From contig JAZGAA010000044.1 in the NCBI GenBank assembly GCA_036444215.1, positions 1 to 6,975 on the forward strand: DNA of 6,975 bases. Direction: 5' to 3'. The notes beneath the pieces were generated by a model. That model was given only the letters and a program-made list of their open reading frames with translations, ran no database searches and was not told the DNA's origin. This document shows positions 1 to 4,346 of the stretch, piece after piece. A program made the position numbers and the translations under genes. Within the stretch, counting starts at the first letter, position 1. Each line of letters opens with the position of its first letter. The DNA is from CAJVXI01 sp036444215 (lineage in GTDB: Bacteria > Patescibacteriota > Minisyncoccia > UBA6257 > UBA9933).

Positions 1-657
1 CGAGGAGGCCCTTTTGAGGACTTCTCTAATTTCCTTACCAGAGTTCAACATAAAGATTTAAATAAAAAATCTTTGGAAAGCATGATTAAAGCCGGTGTGT
101 TTGATTCATTCGGAATAGACAGAAATGCGCTATTATTAAACATTGAAGAAATTCTTTCTTTCAGTCAAAATCTTAGAAAATCACAAAGCACTAATCAGGG
201 AGGCCTTTTCGGCGCGGATTTCCATAATGGTTCGCTAAAATTAAAAGACGTGACAGAAGCGACCGATAAAGAAAAATTATCCTGGGAAAAAGAATTATTA
301 GGGCTTTATATTTCCGACCATCCTCTTAATGAACATCTGAAAAGAATTAAATCAAATAAAGTCAAACCGATTAAAGAATTATTGGAAACAAACAGTAAAG
401 AAGGAGGTGCAAGAAACAGATTCCGAATTGCCGGTGTTATTTCCAAAACCCAGCGTATTATTACTAAATCCGGCCAGCCAATGCTATTCGCAACCATTGA
501 AGATTTTAATGACAGCTTAGAAACAATAGTTTTTGCCGATGCCTTGGCAAAAAATCCCGCAATTTGGCGGGATAACAATGCTTTAATAATTCAAGGAAGA
601 TTATCTTGGAGAAATAATGAACCAAAGTTGATTTGCGAACATGCTGTGGAGTTATGA
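1..657 (+). CDS. dnaE: DNA polymerase III subunit alpha, C-terminal part (5' end outside window)
   Basis: This is the replicative DNA polymerase catalytic subunit; only the last 218 residues are visible. The frame is open from base 1 and enters mid-protein, so the internal TTG/ATG codons near 73-84 are not the start. Residues 1-40 look like the end of the fingers and the helix-hairpin-helix region (GGPFEDF, then NKKSLESMIKAGVFDSF). Around residue 90 is the LSWEKELLGLYISDHPL segment that is well conserved in DnaE. Residues about 139-218 form the OB-fold (RFRIAGVI, then LIIQGRLSWRNNEPKLI). The protein stops directly after the OB-fold, so the C-terminal tau-binding region of E. coli-type DnaE is absent; shorter DnaE forms of this kind are known. 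The polymerase active-site aspartates lie upstream of the window and cannot be checked. A terminator-like hairpin follows at 803-841. Confidence 0.94.
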   Translation, partial: RGGPFEDFSNFLTRVQHKDLNKKSLESMIKAGVFDSFGIDRNALLLNIEEILSFSQNLRKSQSTNQGGLFGADFHNGSLKLKDVTEATDKEKLSWEKELLGLYISDHPLNEHLKRIKSNKVKPIKELLETNSKEGGARNRFRIAGVISKTQRIITKSGQPMLFATIEDFNDSLETIVFADALAKNPAIWRDNNALIIQGRLSWRNNEPKLICEHAVEL

Positions 658-660
658 AAT

Positions 661-697
661 CGCGAAACTGACGCAAAACGCGAAACATACGCGAAAC
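661..697 (+). repeat. Short CGCGAAAC direct repeats after dnaE
   Basis: CGCGAAAC occurs at 661-668, 679-686 and 690-697, with a degenerate copy (CGCAAAAC) at 672-679. Three of the units are 11 bp long and the degenerate one 7 bp. The repeats start 3 bases after the dnaE stop codon. No function can be assigned; this may be simple replication slippage. Confidence 0.5.
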
Positions 698-720
698 CAG
701 GACATCCAATTTCCCAAATA

Positions 721-759
721 TTAAAAAAATAATCTAAGGACATCGGATGTCCTTAGATT
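721..759 (-). terminator. Rho-independent terminator candidate, minus strand (distal)
   Basis: A 14-bp perfect inverted repeat (731-744 with 746-759, arms starting AATCTAAGGACATC) has a one-base centre. On the minus strand it is followed by ATTTTTTTAA (730-721), the layout of an intrinsic terminator. On the plus strand no T-run follows it. It would act as a back-up terminator for a minus-strand RNA coming from 837-1127. Confidence 0.55.
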
Positions 760-766
760 GAAAATC

Positions 767-787
767 TTACGAGATACGATCTCGTAA
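767..787. repeat. Hairpin between two terminators
   Basis: TTACGAGAT (767-775) pairs with ATCTCGTAA (779-787) around a 3-base loop. It has no long T-run on either side. It is the middle one of three consecutive hairpins between dnaE and the structured RNA region. Confidence 0.45.
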
Positions 788-792
788 AGTTG

Positions 793-841
793 GAAAATAA
801 AATAGGGCACCGACTAGAATCAATCGGATGCCCTAATTTTT
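793..841. terminator. Bidirectional intrinsic terminator after dnaE
   Basis: TAGGGCACCGA (803-813) pairs with TCGGATGCCCTA (824-835), leaving one bulged A. On the plus strand the hairpin is followed by ATTTTT (836-841), which suits termination of dnaE. On the minus strand it is followed by TTTTATTTTC (802-793), which suits termination of a minus-strand RNA. A double-use terminator between convergent transcripts is the simplest reading. Confidence 0.7.
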
Positions 842-1127
842 GCCGCGGTTTATTAGACGAGCCATATCTTCCCTATACGGCCCACATAAGTTATTTATTG
901 CATTCGCAATAATTCGGCTTACATAAGCTATATAACGGCTTTTACGTGCCTTTCACAGAAAACGGGTGGTTCTTTCATTGGTTCGACTCCATCAATGCTG
1001 GCGCCCTGACTTCTCAGTCTTCCACCTACCTGTACATTTTTCTGCTAGCCAAAAACCCATGAAACGGGGTTCGAACCCGCCAGCACATAGTGCTTCTCTC
1101 CCTAAAGTCCATGTTTGCGGCGAAAAA
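837..1127 (-). ncRNA. Candidate structured RNA of unknown family (partly tmRNA-like)
   Basis: This stretch has no credible protein gene but many helices. Its ends pair over 10 bp: TTTTTGCCGC (837-846) with GCGGC and AAAAA at 1117-1127, leaving one bulged G. Inside are a helix 996-1003/1078-1085 (TGCTGGCG with CGCCAGCA), a GNRA-capped hairpin at 1008-1019 (minus strand GACT-GAGA-AGTC) and a 7-bp hairpin at 895-912. On the minus strand there is a perfect tRNA-like T-arm at 1064-1080 (GCGGG, TTCGAAC, CCCGT), a GGAGTCGAACC segment at 980-990 resembling the tmRNA 5' region, and CACGTAAAAGCC (937-948) resembling tmRNA pseudoknot 1. The minus strand also has a TATAAT upstream and terminators downstream. 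In a tmRNA this order would require a circularly permuted gene, but I find no matching acceptor stem and no tag frame ending in Ala-Ala. RNase P core motifs are absent. Strand and family are uncertain. Confidence 0.45.
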
Positions 1128-1151
1128 CTTTATTTTCATTAAAAAGATACT

Positions 1152-1157
1152 ATTATA
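1152..1157 (-). promoter_or_regulatory. Possible -10 box for the minus-strand structured RNA
   Basis: TATAAT is read on the minus strand, about 25-30 bases before the closing stem of the candidate RNA. A TTGACT lies further upstream (1187-1182), but the 24-base spacer is too long, so the -35 is unclear. Transcription from here to the terminator near 800 would give an RNA of roughly 345 nt. Confidence 0.35.
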
Positions 1158-1191
1158 AAAACTACATCTTATTTCATTTTAAGTCAAGATA

Positions 1192-1200
1192 TGATATTAT
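1192..1200 (+). promoter_or_regulatory. Extended -10 promoter of thrS (leaderless)
   Basis: TG-A-TATTAT forms an extended -10 box. Seven bases separate its last T from the ATG at 1208, so transcription would start at or next to the start codon. No Shine-Dalgarno sequence lies before the ATG. The -35 region is weak. Confidence 0.6.
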
Positions 1201-1207
1201 ATTCTTT

Positions 1208-2959
1208 ATGAAGGATAATTTAGAAAAAATTCGGCACTCGCTATCTCATTTAATGGCAATGGCAGTATTGGAAAAATTCCCAAAAACTAAATTAGGCATA
1301 GGACCTGTTATTGAAAACGGGTTTTATTATGATTTTGATACATCAATCAGCGATACTGATTTGCCAAAAATAGAAAAACGAATGCGAGAGCTAATAAGAC
1401 AAGATTTAAAATTTAAAAAAGAAGTTATTACTTTATCCGAAGCAAAAAAATTATTTAGAAATGAACCATATAAATTAGAACTTATCAAAGAACTACATGG
1501 GAGTAAAAAACCAATCACAACGTACACTACATCCAGTCCGCGTAAGTCCGCGTCCAGTCCGCGTGAGTCCGCGTTTTTTGTAGATTTATGCGCTGGTCCG
1601 CACATCAAATCAACTAAAGAAATTAATCCCGACGCTTTCAAGCTCACAAAAATAGCCGGCGCATACTGGAAAGGCGATGAAAAAAACCAGATGCTTACAC
1701 GAATTTACGGCGTGGCTTTTAACAATAAAAAAGAATTGGATGAATATCTAAAATTACAGGAAGAAGCAGAAAAAAGAGACCATAGAAAATTAGGAAAAGA
1801 ACTGGATTTATTCTCATTTCACGATGAAGGTCATGGTTTCCCGTTTTGGCACGCAAAAGGAACAATTTTATACAGCCAGCTTGAAAACTTTATACGAAAA
1901 GAAAACGAAAAACGCGGTTATAAAGAAGTAAAAACACCTATCATATTAAATAAAAAATTATGGGAAACTTCCGGCCATTGGGAAAAATTCAAAGATGATA
2001 TGTATTTTATAGATATTGATGACCAGGAATTTGCAGTAAAACCGATGAATTGCCCCGGAACAACTCTTATCTATAAAGAAAAACTTCATTCTTATCGCGA
2101 CCTGCCAGTTAGATACGCTGAATTTGGTTTAGTGCACCGTCATGAATTATCAGGAGTGCTTCACGGTCTATTTAGAGCCCGTTCTTTTACTCAAGATGAT
2201 GCTCATTCATATTGCGCGCCAAAACAGCTGAATGATGAAATTATTAATATGGTTGATTACGCTGTAGATGTTTATAAAGCATTTGGCTTTAATGAATATG
2301 AAATATTTATAGCAACTAAGCCGGAAAAATACATTGGCGACAATAATTCCTGGGAAAAAGCAACCGAAGCGTTAAATAAAGCATTAAAAGAGAAAAAATT
2401 GAATTATGAAATAAAAAAAGGAGAGGGCGCTTTTTACGGACCAAAAATAGAATTCAACGTAAAAGATGCCATTGGCAGAAATTGGCAACTTGGAACAATT
2501 CAAGTTGATTTCTCAATGCCGCAAAGATTCAATGCTTTTTATATTGACGAAAAAGGAAACAAGCAAATTCCAGTTATGATTCATCGGGCAATACTCGGCT
2601 CGCTTGAAAGATTTATTGGTATCCTGATTGAGCATTATGCAGGCGCATTGCCCGTCTGGTTATCCCCTATTCAAACAATAATAATTCCGGTATCGGAAAA
2701 ATTTAATAATTACGGAGAAAAAATTCTGAAAGAATTAAAAAACAATAATATTCGCGGTGAAATTGATAATAGCAATGAAACTTTAGGCAAAAGAATCCGC
2801 AACGCGGAAATCCAAAAAATTCCGTATATTTTAATTGTCGGCGAAAAAGAAATAAAATCAAACAATGTTGCAGTTCGTTCAAGAGACGACAAGCAAAACG
2901 TTGTTAAATTAGAAAAATTCTTGGAGAAAATCTTAAAAGAAAATGCCGCGCTGCGTTGA
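1208..2959 (+). CDS. thrS: Threonyl-tRNA synthetase lacking the TGS domain
   Basis: This enzyme attaches threonine to tRNA-Thr with ATP in the cytoplasm. The 583-residue product begins at the editing domain: HxxxH at H10/H14 and C128/H132 (DLCAGPH) are the usual editing-site residues. The class II catalytic core follows with the motif 1 region (PFWHAKGT), motif 2 (VRYAEFGLVHRHE) and motif 3 (ILGSLERFIGIL). The zinc ligands that bind threonine appear as C282 (MNCPGT), H333 (DDAH) and H459 (IHRA). The C-terminal anticodon-binding domain spans about 480-583. The start at 1208 is chosen because the protein aligns from KIRHSLSHL and a -10 box sits just upstream; the in-frame extension back to 1115 is low-complexity and would run into the candidate RNA. 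E. coli ThrRS (about 640 aa) has an N-terminal TGS domain that is missing here. Residues about 110-123 are an insertion encoded by a tandem repeat. Confidence 0.97.
   Translation: MKDNLEKIRHSLSHLMAMAVLEKFPKTKLGIGPVIENGFYYDFDTSISDTDLPKIEKRMRELIRQDLKFKKEVITLSEAKKLFRNEPYKLELIKELHGSKKPITTYTTSSPRKSASSPRESAFFVDLCAGPHIKSTKEINPDAFKLTKIAGAYWKGDEKNQMLTRIYGVAFNNKKELDEYLKLQEEAEKRDHRKLGKELDLFSFHDEGHGFPFWHAKGTILYSQLENFIRKENEKRGYKEVKTPIILNKKLWETSGHWEKFKDDMYFIDIDDQEFAVKPMNCPGTTLIYKEKLHSYRDLPVRYAEFGLVHRHELSGVLHGLFRARSFTQDDAHSYCAPKQLNDEIINMVDYAVDVYKAFGFNEYEIFIATKPEKYIGDNNSWEKATEALNKALKEKKLNYEIKKGEGAFYGPKIEFNVKDAIGRNWQLGTIQVDFSMPQRFNAFYIDEKGNKQIPVMIHRAILGSLERFIGILIEHYAGALPVWLSPIQTIIIPVSEKFNNYGEKILKELKNNNIRGEIDNSNETLGKRIRNAEIQKIPYILIVGEKEIKSNNVAVRSRDDKQNVVKLEKFLEKILKENAALR
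1535..1576 (+). repeat. In-frame tandem repeat (2 x 21 bp) inside thrS
   Basis: Four perfect copies of AGTCCGCGT start at 1535, 1545, 1556 and 1566, with spacing 10, 11, 10, so the real unit is 21 bp repeated twice. It encodes SSPRKSASSPRESA between the ITTYT and FFVDLCAGPH segments of the editing domain. Other ThrRS proteins have only a short YRQGEFVDL-type link there. The same repeat with the same spacing is found in gatB at 4792-4833. The Ser/Arg-rich loop lies near, but does not replace, the editing-site cysteine. Confidence 0.88.
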
Positions 2960-2973
2960 TTTGCAGGCGGCAT
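2943..2973 (+). other. Hairpin spanning the thrS stop codon
   Basis: ATGCCGC (2943-2949) pairs with GCGGCAT (2967-2973), and CTGC (2951-2954) pairs with GCAG (2963-2966), with one bulged G. The TGA stop (2957-2959) lies in the loop. No T-run follows, so it is not a classical terminator; it may protect the mRNA 3' end or pause transcription. Confidence 0.4.
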
Positions 2974-2982
2974 ATAAAATTG

Positions 2983-3109
2983 ATTCTGGCTCCACTATTG
3001 CCCACTTTTTTTGACCGGTCATATTGACCCTATGTGTCACTAGAGACACTTTTTAAAAATCAAAAGTTTTGGCCTATCCTGATTTTTTATCAGATAAAGG
3101 AGCCAGAAT
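2983..3109. repeat. 127-bp element bounded by 11-bp inverted repeats
   Basis: ATTCTGGCTCC (2983-2993) and GGAGCCAGAAT (3099-3109) are exact inverted copies enclosing 105 bp. Inside are a TGACCGGTCA palindrome (3012-3021), a GTGTC/GACAC hairpin (3034-3049) and a CTGAT/ATCAG hairpin (3080-3094). The right end runs into TTTTT (3109-3113). There is no ORF. It could be a MITE-like insertion or a small structured RNA; one copy cannot decide this. Confidence 0.5.
3034..3054 (+). terminator. Weak intrinsic terminator candidate for thrS
   Basis: GTGTC (3034-3038) pairs with GACAC (3045-3049) around a 6-base loop, followed by TTTTT (3050-3054). The stem is only 5 bp, but it is the first hairpin with a T-run after thrS. 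It lies inside the 2983-3109 element. Confidence 0.35.
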
Positions 3110-3138
3110 TTTTAAATGTAAAAGTGCAAATTTTGGAT

Positions 3139-3181
3139 GAGTGGCGTGACTCATAGGGCTTTTCTATGTTTCACGCCACTC
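3139..3181. other. Large two-part hairpin upstream of miaA
   Basis: GAGTGGCGTGA (3139-3149) pairs with TCACGCCACTC (3171-3181), and CATAG (3152-3156) pairs with CTATG (3164-3168) across a 2x2 internal loop. Sixteen pairs make it one of the most stable structures in the window. Neither side has a proper T-run. On the minus strand it would form the 3' part of an RNA starting near 3288, so a role in ending or stabilising that RNA is possible. Confidence 0.5.
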
Positions 3182-3225
3182 TAACTAAACAACCTAAATA
3201 ATAAACTCTGCCTGGTCTGGAATTT

Positions 3226-3261
3226 TTAATCAATCATGGATAAGAAATCACATACCCTCAT
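3226..3261 (-). CDS. Possible 11-codon micro-ORF with strong Shine-Dalgarno
   Basis: The minus strand reads ATG followed by ten codons and TAA, giving MRVCDFLSMID. It is included because of its signals: AAAGGAGG ends 9 bases before the ATG, and a TTGACA-16-TATAAT promoter lies just upstream (3322-3295). This is the best expression signal in the window, while the annotated enzymes have no Shine-Dalgarno at all. The peptide itself shows no recognisable motif. It might be a leader peptide, a micropeptide, or only the 5' part of a small RNA of about 150 nt ending near the 3139-3181 hairpin. A chance ORF this short cannot be excluded. Confidence 0.3.
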   Translation of the reverse strand: MRVCDFLSMID

Positions 3262-3270
3262 AAACAAGTA

Positions 3271-3279
3271 CCTCCTTTC
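3271..3279 (-). promoter_or_regulatory. Consensus Shine-Dalgarno on the minus strand
   Basis: GAAAGGAGG on the minus strand matches the complement of the usual 16S rRNA 3' tail and is 9 bases from the ATG at 3261. It is the only strong Shine-Dalgarno with a correctly spaced start codon that I find in the window. Confidence 0.5.
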
Positions 3280-3287
3280 TTTAAGTT

Positions 3288-3296
3288 TGTTATAAT
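3288..3296 (+). promoter_or_regulatory. Extended -10 promoter of miaA (leaderless)
   Basis: TG-T-TATAAT is a consensus extended -10 box. Seven bases separate it from the ATG at 3304, so the mRNA should begin at or beside the start codon. No Shine-Dalgarno precedes miaA on the plus strand. A -35 is not obvious, as often seen with extended -10 promoters. Confidence 0.65.
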
Positions 3297-3322
3297 TATA
3301 CACATGTTTAAACAATTGTCAA
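3295..3322 (-). promoter_or_regulatory. Consensus sigma70-type promoter, minus strand
   Basis: TTGACA (3322-3317) and TATAAT (3300-3295) are perfect consensus boxes separated by 16 bp. The -35 lies inside the first codons of miaA. The -10 overlaps the miaA -10 on the other strand through the symmetrical TATAATTATA (3291-3300). Transcription would start near 3288 and run away from miaA toward 3140. Confidence 0.6.
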
Positions 3323-4263
3323 CACTACCTAAAATCATAGTTATTTTAGGTCCAACAGCTTCGGGAAAATCTGACTTAGCGGTCAAAATCGCCAAACAAT
3401 TCAATGGCGAGGTTATTTCTACTGATTCACGGCAAGTTTATAAAGGATTAAATATTGGCTCAGGTAAAATCACCAAAAAAGAAATGAAAGGTATTCCCCA
3501 CCACCTTCTTGATATGGCTTCACCTAAAAAAACATTCACAGTTGCGCAATATCAGAAATTAGCCAAAAAAGCGATTAAACAAATTCTAAGCAAGGATAAA
3601 ATTCCGATTATCTGCGGAGGAACTGGATTTTATATTGACGCCTTGATTTATAATTATCATTTGCCAGAAGTACCGCCGCAGCCGAAATTAAGAAAAACTC
3701 TGGAGAAAAAATCCACAAAAGAACTTTTTCAACAACTTAAAAAATTTGACCCGCAACGAGCGAAAAATATTGATAAAAATAACCGTCGGCGTTTAATTCG
3801 GGCATTGGAAATTATTTTAACAACAAAATTGCCAGTTCCTATTCTTGCTACCACAAGTGGTAGCAAGAGAATAGTGCCGTACGATGTATTAAAGATTGGC
3901 ATAAAAAAATCTCCAGAAGAATTAAAAAAACTTATTTCCAAAAGATTGGAAAAACGACTGAAAATTGGTATGGTTCAGGAAGTTGAAAGATTGCATAATG
4001 GAAGCGCGCTTAGCCCCGAAGGAAAGCCTTCGGCTTCCTACGGGGTAAATTGGCAGAGATTAGATGATTTGGGATTAGAGTATCGTTATGTATCCCGTTA
4101 TTTAAGAAAATTAATAACTAAGAAAGAAATGATAGAAACATTAAATAAAGAAATTTACCGATACTCAAAACGCCAAATGACGTGGTTCAGGCGCGATAAA
4201 AATATTTATTGGGTTAAAAAAGAAAAAGAAGCGGAAAAATTGGTAAAAAGATTTTTAATATAG
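3304..4263 (+). CDS. miaA: tRNA dimethylallyltransferase MiaA
   Basis: MiaA transfers the dimethylallyl group of DMAPP to N6 of adenosine 37 in tRNAs that read codons starting with U, which stabilises codon pairing. The 319-residue product shows the P-loop GPTASGKS at 16-23, the STDSRQVYKG segment at 39-48 that contains the family's catalytic Asp (D41), the GGTGFYIDAL segment at 105-114, and the C-terminal RYSKRQMTWFRRD signature at 285-297. The ATG at 3304 fits because the conserved region starts about ten residues later and a -10 box sits 7 bases upstream. Two stretches look inserted against other MiaA proteins: residues about 179-190 and 233-247, each encoded by a DNA palindrome. They flank conserved YDVLKIGI and precede the LGLEYRYVSRYL region, so the core is intact and the protein is probably active. 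The gene is convergent with gatB. Confidence 0.96.
   Translation: MFKQLSTLPKIIVILGPTASGKSDLAVKIAKQFNGEVISTDSRQVYKGLNIGSGKITKKEMKGIPHHLLDMASPKKTFTVAQYQKLAKKAIKQILSKDKIPIICGGTGFYIDALIYNYHLPEVPPQPKLRKTLEKKSTKELFQQLKKFDPQRAKNIDKNNRRRLIRALEIILTTKLPVPILATTSGSKRIVPYDVLKIGIKKSPEELKKLISKRLEKRLKIGMVQEVERLHNGSALSPEGKPSASYGVNWQRLDDLGLEYRYVSRYLRKLITKKEMIETLNKEIYRYSKRQMTWFRRDKNIYWVKKEKEAEKLVKRFLI
3839..3874 (+). repeat. Near-perfect palindrome inside miaA
   Basis: CTATTC plus TTGCTACCAC (3839-3854) pairs with GTGGTAGCAA (3857-3866) plus GAATAG (3869-3874), with a 2-base loop and a 2-base bulge, 16 bp in all. It encodes about PILATTSGSKRI (179-190), where MiaA homologues have a shorter variable loop before YDVLKIG. 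In-frame placement in a loop fits an insertion tolerated by the protein. Confidence 0.7.
4014..4045 (+). repeat. Palindromic insertion in miaA (second)
   Basis: CCCCG (4014-4018) pairs with CGGGG (4041-4045), and between them AGGAA/TTCCT and GCC/GGC also pair; alternatively CCGAAGG (4016-4022) and CCTTCGG (4027-4033) form a 7-bp hairpin. It encodes much of GSALSPEGKPSASYG (233-247), placed between EVERLHN and VNWQRLDDLG. The usual MiaA sequence there is a short HEQGLSW-type turn, so about 14 residues are extra. Confidence 0.7.
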
Positions 4264-4300
4264 CGTCACAAAAATATGCTATAGCATATTTTTGTGACGC
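4263..4300. terminator. Perfect 38-bp palindrome between convergent miaA and gatB
   Basis: GCGTCACAAAAATATGCTA (4263-4281) is followed directly by its exact reverse complement (4282-4300). It begins on the last base of the miaA stop codon. Being between convergent genes suggests a shared bidirectional terminator, although there is no T-run outside the stem: the A and T runs lie within the arms. Cruciform formation or a protein binding site are alternatives. The 46 bases from 4301 to the gatB stop show nothing else. Confidence 0.65.
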
Positions 4301-4346
4301 GGATCTTCTATATGAATCAACTTTAATATTGGAAAAATTGAACCTC

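Noticed and set aside
1064..1080. tRNA gene on the minus strand, based on a perfect T-arm
   Set aside because: No D-arm, anticodon arm or matching acceptor stem can be placed around it; the preceding 48 bases do not fold as a tRNA body.
837..1127. RNase P RNA
   Set aside because: The conserved GAGGAAAGTCC and ACAGAACCCGGC core segments are absent on both strands in the right places; only a loose ACAGAAAACGGG occurs mid-region.
961..1207. T-box riboswitch controlling thrS (GGGTGG near 964)
   Set aside because: The conserved T-box stretch is not matched beyond GGGTGG, there is no terminator/antiterminator pair before thrS, and thrS appears to start from a leaderless promoter at 1192-1200.
1115..1207. 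Upstream start of thrS at 1115
   Set aside because: The extra 31 residues are low-complexity Lys/Tyr/Phe-rich, have no TGS similarity, and would overlap the candidate RNA and the thrS promoter.
655..2959. UGA recoded as glycine, as in some Candidate Phyla Radiation lineages
   Set aside because: UGA ends dnaE and thrS exactly where the families end, and no in-frame UGA occurs within the genes.
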